Assembly (NCBI GenBank): GCA_028565715.1
Contig: JAOXYC010178024.1
Location: forward strand, 1-13,040
From: Phoronis pallida
Taxonomy: Eukaryota; Phoronida; Phoronidae
DNA: 13,040 nt
Reading direction: 5' to 3'
Both the position numbers and the translations under genes were made by a program. The notes beneath the pieces were generated by a model that ran no database searches, was not told the origin of the DNA, and saw nothing but the letters and a program-made list of their open reading frames with translations. Positions 1 to 8,814 of the stretch are shown here, in pieces (positions within the stretch are counted from its first letter, which is position 1; each line of letters opens with the position of its first letter).

Positions 1-71
<71 letters not shown>

Positions 72-97
72 ATGATTATGATGCTGCTGATGATGAC
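1..97. repeat. GAT/ATG trinucleotide microsatellite
   Basis: An almost perfect run of TGA triplets fills the first ~70 bases, then breaks up with TAT and GCT interruptions until about 97. It begins at the window edge, so the true array is probably longer. One reading frame gives an open poly-Met stretch, which is a by-product of the repeat and not a gene. Confidence 0.97.
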
Positions 98-1409
98 ATT
101 TTACTTATCAATATTGGCCCACGAATGTTTCCAGTCAGGTCTTAAAAATCCCTTTTTTGTGTATCGAATTTTTTTAAGTTTGAGTGCTTGTTTTTATATT
201 TGGAAATATTATATTACCTTGTAAATCAATCGTCGCTTCATGTGAACCGTCAGTAGGAACAATAGCGAACTTCAATGGAACGAGTTCTGGAACTGAAGTA
301 CAAATAAACGGAGTGTTAAACGAGGAAACCGGGATTTTTCATTAAAATAGTCTACAATGTTATCATTATGAAAATGAAAAAATTTCAGTAAAAAAATGTA
401 ACCATTTTTTTGATTTGTTATTATTCGAAATAGTTATGACATCATATCCACACAATATTATTCGTAGCTCAACTCTTTGGAAAACGCACGTTTTCTCAAG
501 TCAAATTCACAGTTTAAATTTCAAACATGTAAATTGTCAAATAACTCTAAAGTGTAATCCTCCTCGGGACATGTTTTAGTCGTTCTTGTCTGAAATTCAA
601 ATCTACTTTAGAAAGGGTGTTTTTCAAATGTTGAGCCGCGAATGACAGGATGTGGATGTGTGGGAGTACAATTTCGGATAGGCCTACCTTGTAACTCAAA
701 TTAGTTTTTATGCAACTATGATAACCTCGTCGACCATCCCAAAGTACATTAAAAATATCCCCCTTCAAATACAGCTTTTAGCTGCATTAAATTATAGCTC
801 CTATTGAAAGATTACAGCTTAATGTATGTTTCTTTTGCGTCTTAACGAAAATCATGCCAATCATATGATCAGGCAAAACATTAACCCAATGTGAAGGCCT
901 ATTCAACAGGAACAACAACATTCTCGCTTTTAACTTTCAAAAATCTAATCAGTCCAAAACCCGTAGGCTACTATGCATTTTGGATAATTTCGTTACTCGT
1001 CATCAACCAAAATAAATTGAGGAAATCTTCGATTGTGAAAATGCTTTCTTGGTTGAAAATTAAACGAAGACATATGTTGCACAATACCACCTTTCTATTG
1101 AAATCATTTTACTTTCATTCTTTGATAAAGAAGGTCATCACAACAATCACAATTTGAAGTCTTTCAAGCGGTTTAACCGAGACTAGCTAGTCAAGGCCAC
1201 AGCGGTAGCTCAGATTGAACTCGAACGGCTAAAAGCAGGCTTTTTGTCAAATCAACAACTGGCAAACCAAAATCAATTCTCACTAACTTGTTGAAGTTGT
1301 GATAAAATGCTTTTAACTCGTTCACACAATTCCCAGCTCGTATATTTATCAGTGTTAGTTTACAAAAATCCTTTTCAGATGGTCCTATATCTGATTACCA
1401 ATTATTTCG
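98..1409. other. Unassigned AT-rich stretch
   Basis: I see no recognisable gene, RNA or transposon here. The longest open frames (about 547-768 minus and 891-1157 plus) show no family motif, no convincing splice-site pair and low-complexity composition. They are more likely chance frames than exons. TAGGCCTA-like words recur (near 680, 893 and 965) but do not form an array. Confidence 0.5.
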
Positions 1410-1651
1410 TTAACGAGTGACACAGAGTTTTGACAAATTTCGAGACGTGATCGAGACCCGTGTTGGCTTTGGGTATATTTGGTTCTTATTCACTGATTCA
1501 GATCTAATTTTGAATATGATAGTAATTGTTGACAGTATAGCAATCCCCCCAATAACCTCACCTGCCTTTTCCCATAACCTCTCCTGTTGTAACAGTCTCT
1601 TCCAAATGGCTTTTTCAAGAATGTCTTTCTTAGACGTTTCGACCCTTGCAA
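1410..1651 (-). CDS. Putative terminal exon, unrecognised gene with hydrophobic segment
   Basis: On the minus strand an acceptor-like TTATGTTACAG ends at 1652. It is followed by an open frame that, taken in phase 1, gives 80 residues to a TAA at 1410-1412. The first ~30 residues are charged and helix-prone (KKDILEKAIWKRLLQQERLW). Next comes a hydrophobic stretch (VIGGIAILSTITIIF) that could be a membrane segment, then a basic, Ser/Thr-rich tail. Composition is more protein-like than in neighbouring frames. A possible internal donor (GCAG|GTGAGG at 1562) would instead make a 90-nt symmetrical exon that excludes the hydrophobic part. I found no upstream exon and no AATAAA just downstream. The family is not recognised, and a chance frame remains possible. 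Confidence 0.35.
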
Positions 1652-2949
1652 CTGTAACATAAAATGTGAAAGAATATAATTTTTTTCAAATCTAAATGAA
1701 ATCAGTGTTTCGACAAGGCAAATTATTTTCAGTGATGCAAAAGATGTGAAACTACATTTATTGTCAAGTTACAGGAGTTTGTCATCATTAAATCCAAAAA
1801 ACAAGTGTCGGGCCACCGGAATCAAGACAAATGCATATGGTGAGACCTTAAAAGGTGCAAATTTGTCTTATTGCTCACGAACAGTTTGTATCTAGCAAAT
1901 AGTCCCAATTTGCATCTCATAAAAAACTTATTCAGAAGAAAATCTATTGTAAACAAATTAAAAACAATGCTTAATTAGTTATTACCAAGTGACTCTCCTT
2001 GATTTACCTGTACAAGCCATGACCACTAACACCATGCAATATTTGGAGTATGATAGCAAAGCGACCATGATGGTCTGTACCCGGGGGTCTGTATGGTATG
2101 GTTTTCTCCCTGAAAACTAAATGTAGTCGTTTATACCCTGCGTTTATATCAGCTAAATAACAATGGCTTTAGTGGTAAAAGTGACAAAGTTGAAACTGAC
2201 AAAATAAATTTAGTGCTTATGATAAACGAGTTACCGTTATAAGACTGTCCCTCCGTCACGTTCAACTGCAACCGATCGACTAATATCCGGAATGCAACAT
2301 TCAGTACAAAAGGCCACTGACTTAATATCTCGATAACAATGCGTGCGTCTGGACGTAGGTAAGTTTACAATAAAAACCACAGCTTTCTTGTGAAGTTGTG
2401 ATATGACAAATTACAAATATACGGGCACGATGATATATTTTACGAAAGTCGAGAAAAAAATGACATGTGGTAACACTGCTATGCTATATCAAGGTAATGA
2501 GGATTTTGATGTGTCGTGACAATCTAAATTATACAAAATAAGCGTATATTACAAAAATCCGGGGTTAGTGACATCATGGTCTAGGAGCCCAGTAAGGTTT
2601 TATTAGCAATTCTGCCTCAAAAGGTTTGAGGTGTGCACTGCATGGGGTCTGGTCTGGGGTCTAAGGAATGGGGATTTATAAGTGCGGCAAATGTGGGATG
2701 AGCCCAGGGGGCCCACTTAAAGTACCCAAAAAATCACTTCACTTCGGCCGGTCTAAAACCCACAGGTCGACGTGGTCAAACGATTTCTAATTTAATTTTT
2801 TTTCCTTGACTTTGCAGCAAGTTTAAAAAAACAACTAAAAAACCTGGGTCAGGTAAGGTATAGGTAATGTTACCTTTTAGCGTATCACTTTGTAAAGGAT
2901 TATTCCTTGATGGACGAATTAAGTTACCGAACAGTGTTTTTTTAGGTGT
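1652..2949. other. Unassigned intergenic stretch
   Basis: No gene, structural RNA or transposon motif is recognised. The segment around 2560-2760 is richer in G and C (several GGGGTCT words) than its surroundings, but I could not resolve it into an element. Any upstream exons of the minus-strand candidate at 1410-1651 should lie in this stretch or beyond; none was convincing by eye. Confidence 0.5.
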
Positions 2950-3127
2950 ATCAGTCCCCGGGATCAGTCCAATGCATATGAACAATTTTTCCTCTGTACA
3001 ATTCCTGAGGACATTTCACGAAAATAATAAAGAAGCAAATGTGAATATCGGACTGCGACGGCTTCTGCCTGTGTGGGCTGGCCCATGTAAATGACCTATG
3101 GAGGCAGTCTGATCCCGGGAGTCTGAT
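2950..3127. mobile_element. Inverted-repeat (MITE-like) element upstream of the ASB-like gene
   Basis: The left arm ATCAGTCCCCGGGATCAG (2950-2967) is matched on the opposite strand by ATCAGACTCCCGGGATCAG (3109-3127). The match has one gap and one mismatch, and the two arms are about 140 bp apart. Each arm contains ATCAG twice around a CCCGGG core. The interior has no convincing coding potential. Size and arrangement fit a small non-autonomous DNA transposon, but no target-site duplication is obvious and only one copy is in the window. It could also be a regulatory inverted repeat. Confidence 0.45.
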
Positions 3128-3410
3128 GCCGGAGCGGGCTCCCGGGGCGGGCTCTCCGCTGTTGAAGGCCGGAAAGCCGAATATGAAAAAACACATTGTT
3201 ACACTATCAATGTCAGTATTAAATGGCAAGCAATAAGATGAAAGATTTCTTTTAAGCAGGCTTTTAAGATACATGTACCACTGGCACATAAAGGGTTTGT
3301 GTTGATTACGGGATCGACCCCGCCGCTTTTCTCATGGCATCATTAGTTTAGTGAGTTTACACCAGGTGTCACTAAAAGCAAGGTCAAGGACGTTGGTTGG
3401 GCTGTCAAGA
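3128..3410 (+). promoter_or_regulatory. Likely promoter and 5' leader of the ASB-like gene
   Basis: The sequence just before the first coding ATG starts with a GC- and CpG-rich block (about 3100-3180) that contrasts with the AT-rich surroundings. This is consistent with a TATA-less promoter. I see no TATA box at a sensible distance and cannot place the transcription start. An in-frame TAG at 3346-3348 closes the reading frame upstream, which supports the ATG at 3411 as the start. Confidence 0.3.
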
Positions 3411-3521
3411 ATGGAAGACAAGAAACTTTGTGAGCGGCTCAAGTTTGCGGTTTCACGGGGTGATGTTACTGCAGCAAGACGTTTAATAAAAGGAGGAGTG
3501 AACGTAAACTCCAAATTCTGG
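3411..3521 (+). CDS. ASB-like gene, exon 1 (start codon)
   Basis: Begins at the first in-frame ATG after an upstream in-frame stop. It encodes 37 residues, starting MEDKKLCERLKFAVSRGD, with the helix pair of a first ankyrin unit and the end motif GVNVNSKFW. The donor is TGG|GTATTT, phase 0. An earlier alternative donor inside the exon (AAC|GTAAAC) is in phase too, but would remove residues that align with the usual ankyrin loop. Confidence 0.8.
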
Positions 3522-6500
3522 GTATTTTGTGTTTTAAGGCTTTCTATTGACTTGTTCTTCTCAAAAATTGATTACATTATTTGGTCGTGAACAATTCGGA
3601 CCAGTTGTCTAAGTTTTCGGCATTTGTACAACTACAAGTAACAAGTCGTATATAGCGGTCCCTCGCTTTATTGCCCGCTTATTCCCGTTACTCAGTCAAT
3701 GTGTTTTAGTTGACTGAATAACAGGAAGCTAACTCGGGACCGACTTATACCGTCTTTTTAGACTTTTCTTCAAATAAGTTCAAAATCAACTGCAACTGTA
3801 GTACTCAGACTCAGACTCAGAGACTCAGTGCAAGCCCCGGGATGCAAGCCCGAGCCCCGAAAACGGAGCACACGATTCGCTTTCACGATTCTAATCATCC
3901 TGATTACAAAAACACCTTTAAAATGCCTTCAAAAAGCCTGAAAAAGCGTCCGAGGTGGCAAAAACACAGCCAAAACGGCATAACGTCCTAAATTAATAGC
4001 GAATGAAAAATTCACTGATTTAGCAGTTGAGGTCGTTAACAGGTTATCAGTGGTTATGCCTTATGGAAGTTATGGTCCGTGTATTTGCCAACTTCCTGTT
4101 TAAAGTTTAAATGCATTTTTGAAGGTGTTTTTTTGTGACTGGATGGCAACGTATTAACCTGTTAACTTGAAAGCCAGTCGTGGATACATGTCAACTCACT
4201 TGAACCCATGTGTATTTTCAGTATGACTCTTCATTGCTACAAGAAGTTATTGCACAGAATAACCTCCCACTGTTCAAGTTACTACTGACTGCTGGTGCAA
4301 ATGTGAACGTCTCAAACAAAGTAAGATGAGTGGTAAAAGTCGAATATAGCAGTCCCTCATACATTCCCATTATTCAGTCAATGTGTTAAATAACAGTAGA
4401 AAACATTAAGGGATCACTCTATTCAACTTGTACCAGATAAATCATGATGCATGCTCTATTCAATAACTCAATTAGTGAGGAGACTTGTTTTATGTTGTTT
4501 AATTGTCTTTTTTGAAATTGGTTCTTCAAAGATACATAACCACTTTTTTAAATAGTTCAATTTATCTTTTAGAGCTCGTGAAGATTAAATGAATGGAAAA
4601 TTTGGTTATTTTTGTTGCTTTTAGGATGGTCGCACACCATTGCACACTGCTGTGAGAAGTGGTAATAAAGCTATTGTGGAGGAACTTATCAGAAATAATG
4701 CAGATGTGGGGGCCACTACACAGGTACTTAAATGAGATTATTACCTACTGAATTTCATATTAACCTAGAAATCAGCCCTTGGGCAGGCATGGCTGCCTTA
4801 AGAATGATACATTCGGCTCCTTGTGAAATTTACCAGGTCATAATCTATTTATAAGCACTAGTCTTACCCAGTAATGGGAATTTAAATTAAAAGTGCATCA
4901 CTGAGACAGAATTGTCTGTCACTTTCAATTGATCTTTACATCTACACTCACTTCATCAGTTAAACGTACAATTTTGAATTATTTTTGGCAAGTTGCATAT
5001 TATCAAAATATCAGTAGTCACTGATTTTTGAAGTTATTATACAAGGCCAATTTTAGGGTGTGAGGGGAAAATTTCCATAGATTGGACAATTACAGGTTTT
5101 ATTTACAGGATGGACGGACATGTCTACACATTGCTGCATGGAGGGAGTATGAAGATATAATGAAGAATCTTCTTGATGCTGGTTGCCCTGTTCATGCTCA
5201 GGATGAGGTGAGAATCGTTCTTTGAACTTTAGCATGTTTTTAGTTTATACTGTCTGTGTAATAAAGTCTCAGAAGTGGAGTATTTCGACTCAATCTTGTT
5301 TTGTGTGCAGTATTCGACCTTGTTTGTCATTTTACTGACCTTTAATATTTGACAAAGGTGGCCGAGCCATTGAAAAATGGTAACCTTAAATGTTGAATTT
5401 GTTGTAATGTTAGTATTAATATTTTTCCAAAAAATTAAAGGTAATTAATGCAATTGTTTGTTGTGTTTTAAGGATGGCTGGACAGTTCTTCATTGGGTTG
5501 CAAATCTCAAGTCATCAGAGATTGTGGAAAGAATTCTCCAAAAAGGTGCATGCATAAATGTCTTGAATAAGGTAGATAATAAATGTTCATCCTAATTAAG
5601 TCTTTCTAATAAGTTCATTAAAAAAAAATGTTATTGAAATCTTAGTAACCCATGTCACTGGAATGAAGTTTTGCATTTTCGTTTGTTAACATGGTTTATA
5701 GGAAGTATACATAAGTGAGAAACATCCAACTCTAATTTTTTACACTTGTACCAGATGCGTCATTTTAATGACACATTTGGTAAAAATTTTTGATGGAAAC
5801 ACCTTTCCATGGCTTTTTTAACAAATGAATTAAAGATCACTTACAAATCATTTGTTTCACCCTTCTTCCAATCTTTGAAAGACACAACATTTTATCTTAA
5901 TGAATACAGTTTTTGAAATGTTTGAGACAATATGAATAAATTAAAGTTAAAAATTCATGATAATTTTTCAGAAAGGCTGTACTCCTTTTTACCAGTGTGT
6001 GGCCAATGGTAACATAGAAATGTGTAAATTGTTACTACGCCATGGTGCTAATCCATTCAACACTCCAACAATCATGTCAGTAAGTATCTAACACATTTTT
6101 GTGGAAAAAAGATCATTATACCTCAATAACTCAACTTTGAACCTTTAACAATTCAAACTGGTTGACCTCCAGTCTGTAAGGTCGATGGCTATTCAAACTG
6201 TTACCAGAAATTTTTTCACTGGCATTACTTCTTTCATAATATTAGTTATTTTCTCTCAGTCACTCACAATTTAATAAGAATGAATATTTTCAATTTTTCA
6301 ATTGGCCAACTCTACACCAGGTGTCGCTTTTGTTTCCTGTCAGCCACATTCTCAACAGTCCCAGCATTCTTGACAAAGATGGCCGGCGACCATTGAAACA
6401 TTCTGTACTATTTTGATAGAGAGTGACTGGAATCACACTTTGCATGTTATGAAACGTCTTCTTGTCAGATGACATTTTACAAAATAACTGCAGATGCATT

Positions 6501-6882
6501 TTTGTTCATGCTGTAAACCGGGGGTTAATTAACTTGGACTTACTGTCTTTTTTGTTTCCAGAAAAAGTGCAATCCTTTTTCTCTTCACAAGTCTTCACTC
6601 CAAGATGTTCATTGTGATGGGTTGACTGCACTTCTTTATGCAGTTGGGTACAAAGAAACATTTCTCAAAAGCACTGACTATAAAATCAAGGAGAAATGCA
6701 TATACAGTGAAACTAATCCAGAGGAGATTTTGTGTCAAGTTTTCAAGCTAAGCGAGCTTTGTAGAATAAAGATCAGAAATCAACTAAGAACAGTTTGCAT
6801 GGATCGTACCATTGTGAAAAGTATAGATTTGCTTCCATTACCCAATACAGTCAAAGATTACGTTAGATTGGATATACTTTGA
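3411..6882 (+). CDS. Ankyrin-repeat and SOCS-box (ASB-like) protein, 7 exons, complete
   Basis: The deduced protein has 311 residues from seven exons: 3411-3521, 4222-4320, 4625-4723, 5109-5207, 5473-5571, 5972-6079 and 6562-6882. All junctions are GT-AG and phase 0. After a short N-terminal helix pair come ankyrin repeats with recognisable TPLH-type positions (GRTPLHTAV, GRTCLHIAA, GWTVLHWVA, GCTPFYQCV). The last exon carries a partial repeat (GLTALLYAV) and a C-terminal SOCS box at about residues 266-306. The SOCS box has a BC-box LSELCRIKI and a Cul5-box LPLP (residues 296-299). In the ASB family the ankyrin repeats bind substrate, and the SOCS box recruits Elongin B/C and Cullin5-Rbx2 to form a ubiquitin ligase in cytosol or nucleus. 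The specific ASB orthologue and its substrate cannot be told from sequence alone. Confidence 0.9.
3648..3750. mobile_element. Hairpin MITE, copy A (ASB intron 1)
   Basis: The ends GTATATAGCGGTCCC and, on the other strand, GTATAAGTCGGTCCCG form imperfect terminal inverted repeats. The centre also pairs (ACTCAGTCAA with TTGACTGAAT), so the whole unit folds back on itself. It shares its left half with copy B at 4342-4424, including the word TCAGTCAATGTGTT. TA dinucleotides at both ends would suit a Tc1/mariner-type target, but this is tentative. It is non-coding. Confidence 0.6.
3801..3828. repeat. Short ACTCAG tandem repeat
   Basis: About four copies of ACTCAG in a row in intron 1 of the ASB-like gene, one of them interrupted by a two-base GA insertion. 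Simple-sequence repeat without further signal. Confidence 0.8.
4222..4320 (+). CDS. ASB-like gene, exon 2 (ankyrin repeat)
   Basis: 99 nt, phase 0 on both sides, between acceptor TGTATTTTCAG and donor AAA|GTAAGA. It encodes a 33-residue ankyrin unit ending LLLTAGANVNVSNK. The usual TPLH tetrapeptide is degenerate here (SSLLQEV). Confidence 0.88.
4342..4424. mobile_element. Hairpin MITE, copy B (ASB intron 2)
   Basis: The left end GAATATAGCAGTCCCT and the reverse complement of the right end, GAATAGAGTGATCCCT, pair imperfectly. The left half aligns with copy A in intron 1 (TATAGC.GTCCCTC, then ATTCAGTCAATGTGTT). It is shorter than copy A because part of the right inner arm is missing. Confidence 0.55.
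4625..4723 (+). CDS. ASB-like gene, exon 3 (ankyrin repeat)
   Basis: 99 nt, phase 0, between acceptor TTGCTTTTAG and donor CAG|GTACTT. It encodes one 33-residue repeat with a canonical opening DGRTPLHTAVRSGN. Confidence 0.93.
5109..5207 (+). CDS. ASB-like gene, exon 4 (ankyrin repeat)
   Basis: 99 nt, phase 0, between acceptor TTTTATTTACAG and donor GAG|GTGAGA. It encodes one 33-residue repeat, with DGRTCLHIAA at the start and LLDAGCPVHAQDE at the end. Confidence 0.93.
5473..5571 (+). CDS. ASB-like gene, exon 5 (ankyrin repeat)
   Basis: 99 nt, phase 0, between acceptor GTGTTTTAAG and donor AAG|GTAGAT. It encodes one 33-residue repeat, with DGWTVLHWVA at the start and KGACINVLNK at the end. 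Confidence 0.92.
5749..5782. repeat. Short imperfect palindrome in ASB intron 5
   Basis: TACCAGATGCGTCATTT pairs with TAATGACACATTTGGTA at 14 of 17 positions and no loop. It could be a remnant of a fold-back element; part of its left arm (TTGTACCAGAT) also follows hairpin copy B near 4430. Confidence 0.4.
5972..6079 (+). CDS. ASB-like gene, exon 6 (ankyrin repeat)
   Basis: 108 nt, phase 0, between acceptor AATTTTTCAG and donor TCA|GTAAGT. It encodes 36 residues: an ankyrin unit opening KGCTPFYQCVANGN, with LLLRHGANPF in the middle and a slightly long exit loop. The HGANP ending is typical of the last regular repeat before a cap. Confidence 0.9.
6562..6882 (+). CDS. ASB-like gene, exon 7 (cap repeat and SOCS box)
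   Basis: Starts after the strong acceptor TTTTTTGTTTCCAG and ends with TGA at 6880-6882, giving 106 residues. A short incomplete ankyrin unit (DGLTALLYAVGYKE) is followed by a charged linker and then the SOCS box. The BC-box lies around LSELCRIKI, with LxxxCxxxI spacing as needed for Elongin C, and the LPLP motif fits the Cul5-box. The residue before the BC-box Leu is Lys, not the more usual Ser/Thr/Pro/Ala. Confidence 0.92.
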   Translation, partial: KKCNPFSLHKSSLQDVHCDGLTALLYAVGYKETFLKSTDYKIKEKCIYSETNPEEILCQVFKLSELCRIKIRNQLRTVCMDRTIVKSIDLLPLPNTVKDYVRLDIL

Positions 6883-7068
6883 ATATGATGTAGGCTACTC
6901 GATATAATATGTCATTGTCTTGACCAATTTGTATGAATTGTTCAAGTTTAAAGTTTCATTGTTCCTTTAAACATTGTGAAAAACGTGAAACCTGTTGGAT
7001 ACATTACAAAGATATCGCTATGTGTATGTAGTTCAGTTTATTGGTCATTTTTGTAAGAATATTAGTAC

Positions 7069-7074
7069 AATAAA
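7069..7074 (+). terminator. Polyadenylation signal of the ASB-like gene
   Basis: AATAAA lies about 190 bases after the TGA of exon 7, the first canonical signal downstream on this strand. It gives a short 3' untranslated region. The cleavage site is not determined. Confidence 0.6.
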
Positions 7075-8442
7075 TTAGCTTGAGGAGGCCAGAGTGTAGA
7101 TGGATGGAAAAAAATCTGATAAAATCCTGCATTTTATATGCGGTGTAGAACAGGATTTGCATAGGAACCGAAAATATATTGCCATTTTTTATTTGTTTAC
7201 ACATGAGGAAGGACGTATTGTTCAAAAACTAGTGTTTTACTGTGTTTTATCATCTACACTGGAAATGAACTACAGGATTTTATCAAATTTTAATTAATTA
7301 AGAATATCAGAATTTAGTACCAGTTTGTCACGTTTCTACTGTTCCAAATTTGTATTGGAGTTATAAAAAACTCTTGTTTATGAAATGTTTTTATCCATCT
7401 CCCATCATACTATGACTTAGTTTTAGCCAAGTCATGCCTCTGTCATGGGAAGCTTTACCTGGGACGTTCAACCCTCAGGTTTGTCAAAACGACCACAGTG
7501 ATACCTGAGTCTTATCAGTTAGCCACTGGATAAAGGCTCTACCCACGAGGGGCCAATCCAGTGCAAGTAGCTGATGAACGTCGGTGGACATGTCAGACAT
7601 TGTCATCAGGGTACGTCACAAGTGAAAGGTACTTTCATTAAACAACCGCCGGAGACAAGCATAATACGTCGTGTCTTAGAACGTAAGTCAAGTTCCAGTA
7701 ATAGATTTAAAATTATCTCATGATAATTGAAAAAGATAACGAAGATCAAATTAACATTTTCTAGATAGTATTTATTGAAATTAAAAAAAACTCAAACATA
7801 AATCAATCAAACCGTTAATATGAAATGAAATATTTCATCATAATTTTAGTAACTCAATATCGGAAATTAAATAGAACATTTAGATACAAAAATTAATGAT
7901 TCTGTAAATAGATATAATGCATGAAAATCCGTGCTCTCCATTTCATCCAACACATTTCAGTGTGAGGGCGCGGCTACTGAAAAAGACTTTGCCCCAACCC
8001 GTTTCTCGCAGGCGACAGTCGAGCGCTTTCAATTGTTGGAACCCCAACATATTTAAGATAATGAGCAGGCCTGTAGCATGACATGAGACTTGCAAGGTAT
8101 ACTGGGGCGGCTGACCTGTACACAAACACCGCAATACATTTGACATTTGTCGAATTAAGGCAGCTCAGGAAATGCATTAATATGCAGATGTCAATACAAA
8201 ATTCTTAATAGTGTGATTTTGTCAAAGCTCTTTAAGTTTTCACAAGTAAATTCGATTTCAATATCAATCCTACAGTACTGTCGTGTTCTGTCGAGCTCAA
8301 TGTAGCTAAGGTTTATTTGTGATCTGTAATTGTAGGAGCCATAACAAATTTGGCCGCATTTGTGAACATAAAAACATAGTTTTGCCAGCAACTCATACGT
8401 AGGTAATTGTTCATTTGAAGGTGTCGGCGCATCGTTTGATAG
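7075..8442. other. Intergenic interval between convergent genes
   Basis: The plus-strand ASB-like gene and the minus-strand kinase-caspase gene end toward each other here. Apart from the folded element at 7463-7582, no gene is recognised. A GC-richer patch at about 7960-8150 contains open frames on the minus strand, but they lack family motifs and are cut by stops. I regard it as unassigned, possibly an old repeat. Confidence 0.5.
7463..7582. repeat. Fold-back element with predicted three-way junction
   Basis: The outer arms GACGTTCA (7463-7470) and TGAACGTC (7575-7582) are perfect complements. They enclose two further stems: CTCAGGT/ACCTGAG (7474-7480 with 7503-7509) and CACTGGAT/ATCCAGTG (7524-7531 with 7556-7563). 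The second stem is extended outward by ATCAGTTA (7515-7522) against TAGCTGAT (7568-7575). Weaker similarity continues outside the outer arms. It could be a degenerate transposon or a structured RNA; no family is recognised. Confidence 0.45.
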
Positions 8443-8448
8443 TTTATT
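8443..8448 (-). terminator. Polyadenylation signal candidate, kinase-caspase gene
   Basis: AATAAA on the minus strand starts only a few bases after the TGA of the last caspase exon, which would make a very short 3' untranslated region. A second AATAAA at 8312-8317 (minus strand) is an alternative with a more usual spacing. Confidence 0.45.
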
Positions 8449-8452
8449 TATC

Positions 8453-8814
8453 TCAGTCTGAACTAGCAGCCACTAACAGCTTATTATTCTTTGGTTTCCT
8501 GAAAGGATTGGGGGAAGGAGGCTTTTCGACATCGGGCTGTTCGACCTCTTGTGGGATCAGTACCAATTCCTTTCGAAGAGTTGTAAATCTCAAACTTGAC
8601 TGTTCTACCGTCTTAACTACCTTATTGTTGGTGATTTCAAGAATTCGTGAAAGTGAAATATGCAAATATTCACGCATAATTCGCATCAAGTAGTACATAA
8701 ACGGCGTTCCCAGACTTGTGTGTCGATAACTTTGCCCGCCAGGAGTTGTCGAGTAGCACACCAGAAAGTCCCTTTCTTGAACAGGGATGATCTCATATTC
8801 AGGTGTATCTTCTT
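8453..8814 (-). CDS. Kinase-caspase gene, last exon: caspase p10 subunit
   Basis: Starts after acceptor ATTTGCTTTGCAG (phase 1) and runs 119 full codons to TGA at 8453-8455. It carries the typical p10 landmarks IIPVQERDFLVCYST, PGGQSYRHTSLG and FTTLRKEL. SYRH takes the place of the SWRH that supplies an S1-pocket Arg in caspases. A proline- and lysine-rich tail of about 30 residues follows the domain. The linker from the active-site Cys to the p10 start is short and has a single Asp (EEDT), so interdomain self-cleavage would depend on that site. Confidence 0.9.

Noticed and set aside
3-224. Open frame beginning with a long run of Met
   Set aside because: It is the ATG microsatellite read in one frame; the remainder has no family motif.
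1198-1245. GCGGTAGCTCAG, resembling a tRNA A box
   Set aside because: No proper B box (GGTTCGAnnCC) at the right distance and no cloverleaf arms.
3359-6330. ACACCAGGTGTC shared by the ASB exon 1 leader (about 3359) and intron 6 (about 6314), with SDTWC-like reading on the minus strand
   Set aside because: The shared word is self-complementary and only about 16 bases long; flanks do not align, so coincidence is likely.
7571-7640. CTGATGA followed later by GAAA, suggestive of a hammerhead ribozyme
   Set aside because: The stem that should join CTGATGA to GAAA does not form, and no matching cleavage-site stem is present.
7943-8177. Two overlapping minus-strand open frames near 8000
   Set aside because: No recognised motif, no splice connection to the neighbouring caspase exon, and they lie beyond its stop and poly-A signals.
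8453-8693. Plus-strand open frame across the p10 exon
   Set aside because: It is the antisense shadow of the caspase p10 coding sequence, which has clear domain motifs on the minus strand.
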